DNA of 64,000 bases from the NCBI GenBank assembly GCA_002869385.1, contig PKTB01000003.1, positions 1 through 64,000 on the forward strand, given 5' to 3'. Below the pieces are notes generated by a model, which saw nothing but the letters and a program-made list of their open reading frames with translations, made no database searches and was not told where the DNA came from. Positions 1 to 9,032 of this stretch are shown piece by piece. The translations under genes were made by a program, and so were the position numbers. The stretch's first letter is position 1. Each line of letters begins with the position of its first letter. This stretch comes from Marinilabiliales bacterium (GTDB lineage: Bacteria; Bacteroidota; Bacteroidia; Bacteroidales; ML635J-15).

Positions 1-840
1 CAGATTTGATCCATCTGCAATGACTTCAAAGGTATGTGAATCACCAACACATAAGCTTGCACCTGTTGGTTCTGTACTGATTGCAGTATTTGTTACAACT
101 GTTAATCCGACAGGAATTGATGTTACTGTTCCGCAATCACCGATTACAATGCATGTATAATCACCATTGTCTGATAAATCTGCTGAAGAGACTGTATAAG
201 TTGAGCTTGTTGCTCCATCAATATCTAATCCTTCTAATTGCCATTGGTAAGTCAGATTTGATCCATCTGCAATGACTTCAAAGGTATGTGAATCACCAAC
301 ACATAAGCTTGCACCTGTTGGTTCTGTACTGATTGCAGTATTTGTTACAACAGTTAATCCGGTAGGAGTTGAGGTTACTGTTCCGCAGTCACCGGTTACA
401 ATGCATGTATAATCACCATTATCTGATAAATCTGCTGAAAAGACTGTGTAAGTTGAGCTTGTTGCTCCATCAATATCTAATCCTTCTAATTGCCATTGGT
501 AAGAAAGATTTGATCCATCTGCAATAACTTCAAAAGTATGAGAATCTCCTACACATAAGCTTGCACCTGTTGGTTCAGTGCTAATTGCAGTATTTGTTAC
601 AACTGTTAATCCGGCAGGAATTGAGGTTACTGTTCCACAGTCACCGGTTACAATGCATGTATAATCACCATTATCTGATAAATCTGCTGTAGAGACTGTA
701 TAAGTTGAGCTTGTTGCTCCATCAATATCTAATCCTTCTAATTGCCATTGATATGAAAGATTTGATCCATCTGCAATGACTTCAAAAGTATGTGAATCAC
801 CAACACATAAGCTTGCACCTGTTGGTTCTGTAATGATATT
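1..840 (-). repeat. 252-bp tandem repeats encoding 84-residue Ig-like domains
   Basis: Three full units (1-252, 253-504, 505-756) and a partial unit (757 to about 840) repeat with an exact 252-bp period, and the array continues past the left edge. Each unit encodes one Ig-like domain with a Cys near the start (SLCVGD), a core Trp (YQWQLEG) and DYTCIVTGDCG. Near-identity at the DNA level implies recent duplication or conversion. Assembled copy number may be unreliable. Confidence 0.9.
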
Positions 841-1632
841 TGTTAAGGCTTTCACATTTACAGTAACTTCTTGATCAATAGAAGATATCCCATCAGATAC
901 ATTGACATAATATGTTATAGTTTCAACAGGATTGTCCGAAGGATTATAAATATCCGAGGTAAAACCAACAGGTATTGATGTCCAAGAATAAGAATAGGTC
1001 CCAGTTCCCCCTGTTGCATCAACCTCAAGTTGAACCAAATCATTTTCACAAATATCTGTAGGAATAGCAGAAATACTGGCATTTAGAGCTTGAACAGGAT
1101 CTCCCACTAACATAAAATTATCATATCCAGAAAAACCTGACAATCCATCATCCCTAATATATAATTTTAGATCTAGTGTATTGACATCATCAGTAACAGA
1201 GACATCAACAGAACCTTCCAAATACGGTTCATCCACTCCTCCGTCAAGAAGATAAACGATTCCCTGGCTTGTCCCATCATAAAACAATTCATAACTTGCA
1301 TCATCGTTAACTCCATTATAATAATTGACATCCCAATCAAAACTTAAAGACACATTCGAATATGAACTAATATCGGCATCCAGAAAATCTATTGTTGCAA
1401 AATTCTCAGTTCCATTATCTCCTTCGTCATTAAGGTCATTTTCTCCAAGAATATTATTAGAAAAGTTTACGTAATTTATAGGAGATGCTTCGGCTATATC
1501 AATTATTCCAAAATATCCATCACCTCCCCAGTTATTATCAAAGAATTCGACATCACAACTGTAGGTCCAACTTGTATTTAAATCAAAGTCCTGAATATAA
1601 ATAGTTTCAGATATAGGAAGATCATTTGTTCT
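1..1632 (-). CDS. C-terminal, Ig-like repeat part of secreted endonuclease I-family gene (partial at left edge)
   Basis: This frame stays open from the TGA at 1633-1635 to the left edge and is the same frame as the endonuclease segments upstream, so it is the distal part of one gene. It has no start codon of its own. It opens with RTNDLPISET and a jelly-roll-like region (WTYSCDVEFFDNNWGGDGYF), typical of C-terminal modules on secreted Bacteroidota nucleases. A PKD/SprB-like stretch follows (ISAIPTDICENDLVQLEV), then 84-residue Ig-like repeats (CVGDSHTFEV, YQWQLEG, DNGDYTCIV). The repeats probably serve as a surface spacer or binding stalk. Any T9SS sorting domain would lie outside the window. 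Frame and continuity are read directly; function is from family resemblance. Confidence 0.7.
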
Positions 1633-2091
1633 TCATGTTGTGAACTGAGCAGCATCTACCTTATAATCAATATTAATATTGGAATTTGAATATGGATAAA
1701 TTTGAAAGTAATAATCTGTTGCATGTGTCAATCCATCAAATGTAACACTTTCGACCCCCTGAAGAACGTTTTTAACTAACAATGCATCTACTTCAGGAGT
1801 TCCATCAATTGGGTCAATAATTGCTCCTGTACTTGCCTTAATCAAATATGCCGCTGGAATTACACCAGAGCTCACATCTGTCCATGACAAACTAATCGTT
1901 GTAGAAGTAGTTGCAGTTACTATAAAATCTGTTGGGTCATTTGTTGGTTCAGGCATTAAAGGCGTTGCATTTATTTCAACACCATTTGAATATGTTGATG
2001 TCTCATCGTAGGACCAGATCTTATAATAATATGTTTGCTGACTTAATCCAGTATGATTAAATGCTGTTGCACTACCGACATACAATACTGT
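1633..2091 (-). CDS. Fibronectin III-like segment of the interrupted endonuclease I gene
   Basis: The segment lies between two in-frame TGA codons (2092-2094 and 1633-1635). It continues the domain begun upstream: VLYVGSATAF, then YYYKIWSYDE, a pattern very common in Fn3-like modules attached to secreted Bacteroidota endonucleases. A second Fn3 unit follows (FIVTATTSTTISLSWTD, DYYFQIYPYS). An ATG at 2083-2085 lies inside a beta strand of the module, so I do not treat it as a true start. The residue lost at the upstream stop is probably Gly (GGG-TVLY is the usual form). Confidence 0.65.
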   Translation of the reverse strand, partial: TVLYVGSATAFNHTGLSQQTYYYKIWSYDETSTYSNGVEINATPLMPEPTNDPTDFIVTATTSTTISLSWTDVSSGVIPAAYLIKASTGAIIDPIDGTPEVDALLVKNVLQGVESVTFDGLTHATDYYFQIYPYSNSNINIDYKVDAAQFTT

Positions 2092-2829
2092 TCATCCACC
2101 AGTTATAGGATCACCAGATGTATAAGTCCCCGAAGGTGTACCAAATGTATTAGTAGTATTCCAAGCTAAGACAATTTCATTAGAATTTGCATTAAGTCCC
2201 CAGTCCAAATCTATCTGACTTGCAGAAGATCCTTCAGCAGTAAACGGATCAGGGTCATCAACTATCCCAGGACAATCTGTTCCAAATACCAAACAAACAT
2301 ACTCAGGATGGTCAATATATGGATTTCTATTTCCCTGATATGAATATATTACTTCATTTCGATTGCGTTCAAAATCATCAACCGGATCCTGTTCATGCCA
2401 TAATAGCAAATCAGACAATACTGCCATAATCGGATCTGTAGAATAATCATCTGCAGGAATGTAATCCATGATCTCCAAGTCAGGTTCAGTAATATTTGAA
2501 ATAGCATTATATTCGCCTTCATATCTTGTTGCCATATAAAATATCATACGTGCACAATCCCCTTTAACAGCATCACGTGGTTTCCAAACCCAATCTGTTG
2601 AGCTAGTCCATGAATCTGTTGGAATTGTTCCACCTTCATCATAATATTGCTCATCACATTCACCGTACCATCTGCTATTTCTGGCTGAGTTTACTGTATT
2701 ATCAGCAGGTCTCAAATGATTAGCATCAGTATAGGCCGGTTGGTCCTCTACCGGAAAACCATGCGATTTAGGCCAACAATGTTCTCTTGTCCATCCATCT
2801 CCATTATTATATTCTTGCGCTGCATTAAC
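2092..2829 (-). CDS. Catalytic segment of secreted endonuclease I (EndA/NucM-like), interrupted gene
   Basis: This is the catalytic core of an extracellular non-specific DNase/RNase of the endonuclease I family. The frame is open from the TAA at 2830-2832 to the TGA at 2092-2094. Its first residues carry the active-site motif WTREHCWPKSHG, usually REHVWPKSHG, with the catalytic His. DANHLRPADNTVNSARN follows (metal-binding region), then DPVDDFERNRNE and YQGNRNPYIDHPE, all standard for the family. An ATG at 2713-2715 lies downstream of the REH motif and would remove the active site, so it is not the real start. The segment ends entering an Fn3-like module (DPITGG). Confidence 0.75.
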   Translation of the reverse strand, partial: VNAAQEYNNGDGWTREHCWPKSHGFPVEDQPAYTDANHLRPADNTVNSARNSRWYGECDEQYYDEGGTIPTDSWTSSTDWVWKPRDAVKGDCARMIFYMATRYEGEYNAISNITEPDLEIMDYIPADDYSTDPIMAVLSDLLLWHEQDPVDDFERNRNEVIYSYQGNRNPYIDHPEYVCLVFGTDCPGIVDDPDPFTAEGSSASQIDLDWGLNANSNEIVLAWNTTNTFGTPSGTYTSGDPITGG

Positions 2830-3084
2830 TTACCAGCCAGTATAAAGTAAAATGACATTTGATGCATTATCAGGATCTCTGTCCGACTCTTTTAAAATAT
2901 CCCATATATCAGTTTCTGAAGATGTATATGGATATATAGTATGACCAGAAATAATATCATTTAGGGCAGACTTTAATTCTTCTCCGGAAAGACCAGCTGC
3001 TGCATCGTAATAGCCATCAGGAATTTGAGCATTTGCAATAATAAAAGCAAATACAACAAACATAGTTAAAGTAAACTTTTTCAT
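2830..3084 (-). CDS. N-terminal segment of secreted endonuclease I-family protein
   Basis: The start is set at the Met of MKKFTLTMF, which opens a clear Sec signal peptide (FVVFAFIIANAQ). The in-frame ATG six codons upstream would add MINCVF ahead of it and is less likely. The mature part (IPDGYYDAAAGLSGEELKSA, then SNVILLYTGW) is the usual endonuclease I N-terminus. Translation stops at TAA 2830-2832, directly before VNAAQEYNNGDGW, where the family continues into the REH motif. Without readthrough, only about 84 residues and no catalytic centre would be made. Confidence 0.7.
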   Translation of the reverse strand: MKKFTLTMFVVFAFIIANAQIPDGYYDAAAGLSGEELKSALNDIISGHTIYPYTSSETDIWDILKESDRDPDNASNVILLYTGW

Positions 3085-3332
3085 AAACACACAATTAATC
3101 AAACACTTATAAGTTTAGGAAAAAGTATAACGGAAGATTTACGAAAAGGTTCTAGGCATCAAATAACAGTTGATCATATTTAATACTACAGTTCAAACAC
3201 ATTATATTTTATGCTACTAAAATTCAATAAATAGTAATAAACATAAAATAACACTCAATTAACAGATTGTTACATTATTGTATACTAAAATTACATTGAT
3301 TTTCTTAAGTAAATATACTTAATTTCTCATGA

Positions 3333-3818
3333 CTACTTTATGCTATACTCCCACTCCACATCTTCATAATTACGATTCCAGATTAATAGCAATACTCCCC
3401 CGCTCGCTATGGTTATTCCGGTAATACCAATAGGAATTCCCACAATTGTGCTTACTAAGATTGCAATATCGCCCTGCGAGAATGATGTAAAGAACAAGTT
3501 AAACCCTGTATAAGAAATAAATCCGCCTGCTCCAATAATAGCAGACCCTCCAAGAATTCCCCAGATATTTTTTATTCTTATATTATCAATATTTGACAGA
3601 ACAAGTGTATCAGAACCAATAGAAATGGTATTTTCATCAACAATAACAAATTTACCTTTATAGGAAATACCGTCATTTGTAAACACCCTAATTTTGGTTC
3701 CCTCATTAAATATCTTTTCCCTACCAGAACTTTCTTTGGTTATAGATAAAACATTGCTTTGGGCAAAAAGATTTGAGCAAAATAGAACCAGGAATAATAA
3801 ATATACAAATCTTCTCAT
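3333..3818 (-). CDS. Small secreted or membrane protein with SH3-like N-terminal strand region
   Basis: 161 residues. There is a signal peptide (FVYLLFLVLFCSNLFAQ), then a polar region with GTKIRVFTNDGISYKGKF and ENTISIGSDTLVLSNI. This resembles the small beta-rich segments in Bacteroidota envelope proteins that describe themselves only by structure. Two hydrophobic stretches follow (about residues 88-115 and 120-148), so it is probably anchored in the inner membrane with the N-terminus in the periplasm. No enzyme motif is visible. It stands alone between the endonuclease gene and a divergent small gene. Function unknown. Confidence 0.6.
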   Translation of the reverse strand: MRRFVYLLFLVLFCSNLFAQSNVLSITKESSGREKIFNEGTKIRVFTNDGISYKGKFVIVDENTISIGSDTLVLSNIDNIRIKNIWGILGGSAIIGAGGFISYTGFNLFFTSFSQGDIAILVSTIVGIPIGITGITIASGGVLLLIWNRNYEDVEWEYSIK

Positions 3819-3983
3819 ATTAGAAATTTAAGATTGCAAAGATAAAGATGTTTAAGAAATAATGTAATTCAACCAAAAACTATTTCGTCAAAAGATTTAC
3901 GAATGGTATAAAACAAAAAGTTCACAATTGGAATTGTGGAGTAATATTTGCATTAGTTTAAATAAATTTCAAACCTTTATACT

Positions 3984-4322
3984 ATGAAAAAGATACTATT
4001 TTTATTCTCACTATGCATGATGTTCGCATTTTATGCAAACTCACAAACAATTTATGTAACAGATACCGAATCATGGGCAGATGTTACTGTTTATGTAACC
4101 AATACCGAATCATGGGCAGACCTAGTTGTATACGTAGAGGACACAGAGTCATGGGCTAACGGTAACAAAGGTCTCTGGTATTTCACTGACACTGAGTCGT
4201 GGGCAGACAAAACTATCTATTTTACGGATACTGAATCGTGGGCGGATATAACAATTTATTTTACTGATACTGAATCATGGGCAGGTTGGAAAGACAATTC
4301 GAAAATGCATTTGTTTGAGTAA
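3984..4322 (+). CDS. Small secreted repeat protein, DUF6150-like
   Basis: 112 residues: a Sec signal peptide (about residues 1-20, ending ANSQ) and six copies of a roughly 13-residue unit of the form IYxTDTESWADxT. An insertion GNKGLW lies after the third copy, and the end reads GWKDNSKMHLFE. The layout (three units, GLW, three units, GW.....K.HL) matches what I recall of the small secreted DUF6150 family in Bacteroidota, where units usually read like VDYKSQAD. Here DTESWAD takes that place. A hairpin terminator follows directly. It is the only plus-strand gene in the first 20 kb. Role unknown. Confidence 0.75.
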   Translation: MKKILFLFSLCMMFAFYANSQTIYVTDTESWADVTVYVTNTESWADLVVYVEDTESWANGNKGLWYFTDTESWADKTIYFTDTESWADITIYFTDTESWAGWKDNSKMHLFE

Positions 4323-4329
4323 AAAAATT

Positions 4330-4358
4330 AAGGCTGTAATAATAAATACTACAGCCTT
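4330..4358 (+). terminator. Rho-independent terminator after the DUF6150-like gene
   Basis: A perfect 9-bp stem, AAGGCTGTA (4330-4338) and TACAGCCTT (4350-4358), with an 11-nt loop. It lies 8 bp after the stop codon and is followed by a moderately T-rich run. It may also serve the convergent protease gene. Confidence 0.7.
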
Positions 4359-4401
4359 ATCATTATTTTCTTCAGGCTTTTCGGAAACCTTGTAATAACA
4401 T

Positions 4402-6018
4402 TTAGTTTATTATCAATCGTTTTGTATTTACATTTGATTTACACAAAACTTTAACAAAATAGCAACCTGAATTTAATTCATTCAATGATAATTCAAGCAT
4501 ATTGCTTGATGATTCAGTGGTCAAGACTAATCGTCCACGAATATCGTAAATCTCAATAGTTCTATTTTGTTCATTATTAAATTCCAGAATTACCAAATTT
4601 TCGGCAGGCTGTGGATACAATTTAAAATCATCTCCATTATTTTCAATGATATTTGAAACATTAACATCGTGTGCATAAGCTCTAATAGTAAGGTCCCTCT
4701 CCTTCCCTTCAACATCATTACCATAGGCGAACCACGAGGCACCAGTACTACTTATCCAGCAAACTCCTGTTTCAATCTGAGGATCAGCATAACCATCAGA
4801 AAACTTTTCAAATGGAATTGGATAATTATATCCAGGGGTATTGTACTCAACTTTTACATAAAAGTCTTCTCCATCATCTAATAAAATCGGACTTGGAATC
4901 TCATAAGAGTAATATCCGGGATAATCAACTGTAAACGGGCCTAAAGTTGTTAAAAGATTTGAAAGAGTATTATCTACTTTATCATCATATACCTCAAAAC
5001 TTATAGTTGCTCCCTCGGTGTTTACATAAGTGCCGAGTCCATTAATTTCATTTTCACCACCTGTCACAAATTTTACAAGTCCATAACCGGTTTCTGCACT
5101 ATATCCAGTATTACTAATCCAACCGAGCTCATTATACATATAAATTGTATCTACCGGGATTACCTCTTTATATCCGGGAAAAGCAGCTACACTGGTTAGA
5201 TATTTTGTATCATTATAAGATATATAGAAATAGCCATTATCTCCCCAATCATCATCCCATGAATTTCTTACTATCCAGGCTCCTGTGCCTCCAGCTGTCA
5301 CCTTATTATCATCCCAGCCACATAGTAAAACAGCATTGTCCGTATCTTCTGCACCGTCATAATAATAAGTATAATCGGATGAATTATAATAAACACCATC
5401 ATAATACATATTAGTATAGATTGCACCATAATCGAGAACAGCTTGTTTTACAACTGCCATATCCGAAGGAAAAATCTTAAATTGATTAAAACAAAAATCA
5501 CTAGCGCGATATTCAGTACATGTTGCGTTTTCATCAGCATCATAAGGTAAAACAGTTTCATCAATTGGGCCGTCAATTCTTGAGAGATATGCAAATGCTT
5601 TTTTAGGACTACCTCCACTGCAAGTTAAGTTATCACCTAAAATAAAACCATGACATGTTCTCATATTTTGCTCAGAGAAATCGTAAACTCCCTCTCCTGA
5701 CTTTAGCAGAAAACTTTCAATTGATCCCATAGTAGCAAAAGTCCAACAAACACCACATGCTGCCTGGTCTTTCACAGAAGTTACATAACCTTCGGAACGT
5801 AAATCATATACCGGGTCAAACTGAATATCCTTGGTGGAATTTTGTTCATTTTGAAAATATGGTGCAACATAATATGGGATATCACCACATGCCGCTTCAC
5901 CGTTTAGTTGCTTTTGTTGCCATCTAACAAACTCAGGGTTTACAGGAGCTTCAATATCCTGTGCAAAGTTTGAAATCGCTAAAATAAGTGTAATTGTAAT
6001 AATAAATAATCTTTTCAT
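4402..6018 (-). CDS. Secreted papain-family (C1) protease with T9SS sorting domain; catalytic His position is Asn
   Basis: 538 residues. The signal peptide is 1-19 (ISNFAQ). A C1 peptidase domain spans about 70-290: the oxyanion Gln and catalytic Cys are in KDQAACGVCWTFA, and the catalytic Asn is in VRNSWDDDWGDNGYF. Where the family has NHAV or a similar His-Ala-Val motif, this protein has TDNAVLLCGWDD, so the catalytic His is replaced by Asn. A beta-sandwich follows, then a C-terminal T9SS sorting domain (FKLYPQPAEN ... GCYFVKV). It is probably exported to the cell surface. The His-to-Asn change needs one base (CAT to AAT). The protein is either inactive or this is another point change of the kind seen throughout the window. 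Confidence 0.85.
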   Translation of the reverse strand: MKRLFIITITLILAISNFAQDIEAPVNPEFVRWQQKQLNGEAACGDIPYYVAPYFQNEQNSTKDIQFDPVYDLRSEGYVTSVKDQAACGVCWTFATMGSIESFLLKSGEGVYDFSEQNMRTCHGFILGDNLTCSGGSPKKAFAYLSRIDGPIDETVLPYDADENATCTEYRASDFCFNQFKIFPSDMAVVKQAVLDYGAIYTNMYYDGVYYNSSDYTYYYDGAEDTDNAVLLCGWDDNKVTAGGTGAWIVRNSWDDDWGDNGYFYISYNDTKYLTSVAAFPGYKEVIPVDTIYMYNELGWISNTGYSAETGYGLVKFVTGGENEINGLGTYVNTEGATISFEVYDDKVDNTLSNLLTTLGPFTVDYPGYYSYEIPSPILLDDGEDFYVKVEYNTPGYNYPIPFEKFSDGYADPQIETGVCWISSTGASWFAYGNDVEGKERDLTIRAYAHDVNVSNIIENNGDDFKLYPQPAENLVILEFNNEQNRTIEIYDIRGRLVLTTESSSNMLELSLNELNSGCYFVKVLCKSNVNTKRLIIN

Positions 6019-6095
6019 TTTTTCATGCTTTTAATAAAACAAAAATAAGCAAAATAGATAAAACTACTTTGCTTATTTCAATATATCTTGAAGGT

Positions 6096-7541
6096 TTATT
6101 TTACAATAGATACTGAATATGAATCATTCCCAATAATTAGTAGATACATTCCTGATTCAAAATCATTTAAATCTATCACACAATATGAACTATTTAATTC
6201 CCCTTGATTAACAATTTGACCTAATTGATTTACTAATTTATAATCAATAGCTTCATTTTGCATATCACCAAGATTAATATTTAAATAATCTGATGTAGGG
6301 TTTGGATAAATCTCAATATTAGTTTCACTACCAAAAATCTTAATGCCTATTGTTGGATTTTCATATACCTGAACGATACAATCAGCTTCAGCATTACCCA
6401 TTGCCGAAGGAGCAGAAACTGCCATTACCGCCCCATTTTCAGATAATGCAACTGCTGTTCCCATTTTATCTTCAGGATTAAATCCGGTAATTCCACTACC
6501 TATAAGAGTCCAGTTACTACCAGAATACTGATACATCATAACATGACCGGCATTAGAATAAGATATATCGCTACCGGGAGCTCCAACTGCAATAATATTT
6601 CCGGATGCACAAATTGCAACACCTGTTCCTGTTAAATCAGTTGTATCAGTACTCTGAATATCAGAACCCATTTGTACCCATACGCTACCTGTATAATTAT
6701 ATACTGCTACCATTGCATCTTCAGCATCTCCACAAATAATAGTTTCTCCATCTTCATTTAGTGCTATTGTATTACCAAAAGTACCTGTACCATCAGCAAT
6801 ATTAAGACCCATTAAATCCCATTCCTCAGAAGATGAATTATATTCAAAAACCTTAACATATGCACCTCCCGGAGCTCCTGAGGCAATAATAGTTCCTGCA
6901 TCGTTAATTGATACTGACATCCCTAATTGATCTAGGATATCATCACCCTGAACAGTATTTCCTTTCTGATCCCAAGCACTTCCTGAGTATTCATATACCT
7001 TAGCAGTTCCACCATAATTATCGCCGGGATCGCCAGGGGTTCCTATAATTACAGTATTACCATCAGCGCTAATATCGACAGATTGTCCATATGTTGCGTA
7101 AGCCGCTGCACCTGTAATGGAATTACCTTTTTGAACCCACACACCTCCAGAATATTCATAAACAATAGCTTGTCCGTTACTTGATGCTACAGAACTCTCT
7201 CCTGGTATTCCTACAATTAAAGTATTGCCATCATCACTTAGAGCTACTGATGTGCCGAATGCATCATCATCAGCAACACCATCGATATCTGGGCCTTTTT
7301 GTACCCAATTCCCACCACTTAATTCATAAACTCTTACATGTCCTGGTGAATCTGGACTTATAGCCCCTTTATTAAACTTAGAACCAATTGCAATAACAGT
7401 AGCATCTGAGTTTAAACTTATTGCTTGCCCTGAATAATCAAAAGCAGCTTCACCAATAATATCTGCTCCAATTGGAGTCCACTGAGCAATACTTAATTGA
7501 TATAATATAATACCTGATAATAATAAAATTACTTTTTTCAT
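6096..7541 (-). CDS. Secreted FG-GAP-like beta-propeller protein with T9SS sorting domain
   Basis: 481 residues. A signal peptide (residues 1-19, ending LSIAQ) precedes seven or so repeats of about 50-55 residues of the form (G/A)xSVALSxDGNTxIxGxPG...VxVYExSGxxWVQKG. This is a propeller pattern of the FG-GAP_2 type. The T9SS domain follows at about 405-481 (IEIYPNPTSDYLNINL ... GMYLLIIGN). It lies 4 bp downstream of a paralogue with the same layout, so the two are co-transcribed. It is likely a surface protein; ligand unknown. Confidence 0.8.
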   Translation of the reverse strand: MKKVILLLSGIILYQLSIAQWTPIGADIIGEAAFDYSGQAISLNSDATVIAIGSKFNKGAISPDSPGHVRVYELSGGNWVQKGPDIDGVADDDAFGTSVALSDDGNTLIVGIPGESSVASSNGQAIVYEYSGGVWVQKGNSITGAAAYATYGQSVDISADGNTVIIGTPGDPGDNYGGTAKVYEYSGSAWDQKGNTVQGDDILDQLGMSVSINDAGTIIASGAPGGAYVKVFEYNSSSEEWDLMGLNIADGTGTFGNTIALNEDGETIICGDAEDAMVAVYNYTGSVWVQMGSDIQSTDTTDLTGTGVAICASGNIIAVGAPGSDISYSNAGHVMMYQYSGSNWTLIGSGITGFNPEDKMGTAVALSENGAVMAVSAPSAMGNAEADCIVQVYENPTIGIKIFGSETNIEIYPNPTSDYLNINLGDMQNEAIDYKLVNQLGQIVNQGELNSSYCVIDLNDFESGMYLLIIGNDSYSVSIVK

Positions 7542-7545
7542 TCTT

Positions 7546-9012
7546 TTAATTTTTAATTATTTTAGTTGAATAAACTATTGCACCTGAATTAATCTTCACA
7601 AGATATAATCCTTTATCCAAAGACAAAAAATCAATCTTAGAATTTTGACAACTTTCTTCTTTAATTAATAATTTCCCATCTGTGGAATATATCTCAACTG
7701 TTATATCGACATCTGATTCGATATTTAAAATATCCGTAACGATAGTTGGATAAACTTTGATATTTTCAAATTTCATTGTATCATGAATCTCATTTGAGAT
7801 ATTTCCATTGTGATAAACTTCAATAACTCCACTTTCAGCAACTGCATTTTCGTCTCTACCAGGTATTCCTATAGCAACAGTACTACCAATTGCATCTAAA
7901 GAAACATTAAAACCCATATTATCATCATCCACGCTTGATCCATAAATTGAATATCCGGGAGAGTCATTATTACCATAAGGTCTCCAAATACCATCATATA
8001 ATTTAAGAACATCTGCCAGTCCTCTTTCCTCAGTTCCTCCTGCAAGAGCATATCCTGGAGAACCAACTGCTAACAAATCACCGACAGCATTTAAACTTAC
8101 TGAAGCCCCTGCCTGGCTGTTTTCACTATTACCATAGAAAGTATCTCCAATTTGTTGCCAATCTCCAGACACAAATTCATAAACCTTAACATAACAGATA
8201 TCATCAATTACACCTTCTGAATCTTTTCCATCTGGTGCCCCAGCAGCAATTATAGTTCCATCACCGTTTATCGAAACATCAGCACCAAAATGACTATTAC
8301 TACCATCACCCAATACAGGAGAACCTTTTAGACCCCATAACCCTGCACTATATTCATAAACTTTTATTTCGCCTGAGGGACTTTTATATTTTGATCCTAC
8401 AACAACAGTATTTCCGTCAGAGTAAATATCTGTACCCCAACCCATCATTTCGCCGGCTTCGCCGTGAATAACATCTCCTTTTAGTTCCCAACTTTCACCA
8501 TTAAGTTCATAAACATATACAGATCCTGTATTAGAATTATCATTTGTAGCAGAAATAGCAATAACATTTCCTTCATCATTTAAAACAAATGAATATCCAA
8601 ACATTACATTTCCTGTTTCTCCCACAATTGTATCTCCTAATAATTCCCAGGTGTCGGCATTTCTTTCGTAAACACAAACATATTCCCTGCTACTCCAACC
8701 ACCACCACTCATAGCTACTACAGAACCGTCATAATTTATCGAAACTTCACCATTAAGATTTGCTGAGCTTTCATCAGTAAAAGTATCTCCGATTTTAATC
8801 CATTCATCTGATACATTTTTTTCATATGCCAACACAACACCTGAAGTAGAACCTGCAACAACAACTGATCCGTCACCACTTATCTCAACATATTTCAAAT
8901 ACTGATATTCTGTATTTTCTCCTGATATTGCATCTCCAACCTGATTCCACTGTGCAAAGACAAATGATGATACAACATTCATAATTATTAATAAAACAAA
9001 TATTTTTTTCAT
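7546..9012 (-). CDS. Secreted FG-GAP-like beta-propeller protein with T9SS-like C-terminus (paralogue of the 6096 gene)
   Basis: 488 residues. It has a signal peptide (SSFVFAQ) and about seven propeller repeats (VSISGDGTIIAAGAPDGK-like units, VYEYSAGLWGLKG). The C-terminal domain has VYPTIVTDILNIES in place of YPNP, ending GLYLVKINSG...STKIIKN, so the sorting motif is slightly divergent. Same family, domain order and length as its neighbour; they probably arose by tandem duplication. It lies 20 bp after the 9033-11012 gene in the same orientation, indicating an operon. Confidence 0.8.
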   Translation of the reverse strand: MKKIFVLLIIMNVVSSFVFAQWNQVGDAISGENTEYQYLKYVEISGDGSVVVAGSTSGVVLAYEKNVSDEWIKIGDTFTDESSANLNGEVSINYDGSVVAMSGGGWSSREYVCVYERNADTWELLGDTIVGETGNVMFGYSFVLNDEGNVIAISATNDNSNTGSVYVYELNGESWELKGDVIHGEAGEMMGWGTDIYSDGNTVVVGSKYKSPSGEIKVYEYSAGLWGLKGSPVLGDGSNSHFGADVSINGDGTIIAAGAPDGKDSEGVIDDICYVKVYEFVSGDWQQIGDTFYGNSENSQAGASVSLNAVGDLLAVGSPGYALAGGTEERGLADVLKLYDGIWRPYGNNDSPGYSIYGSSVDDDNMGFNVSLDAIGSTVAIGIPGRDENAVAESGVIEVYHNGNISNEIHDTMKFENIKVYPTIVTDILNIESDVDITVEIYSTDGKLLIKEESCQNSKIDFLSLDKGLYLVKINSGAIVYSTKIIKN

Positions 9013-9032
9013 GATTAAATATTTTTTAATGT

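Noticed and set aside
1..840. The 252-bp repeats as a CRISPR array
   Set aside because: Units are 252 bp, in frame and protein-coding, with no short repeat-spacer alternation and no cas genes.
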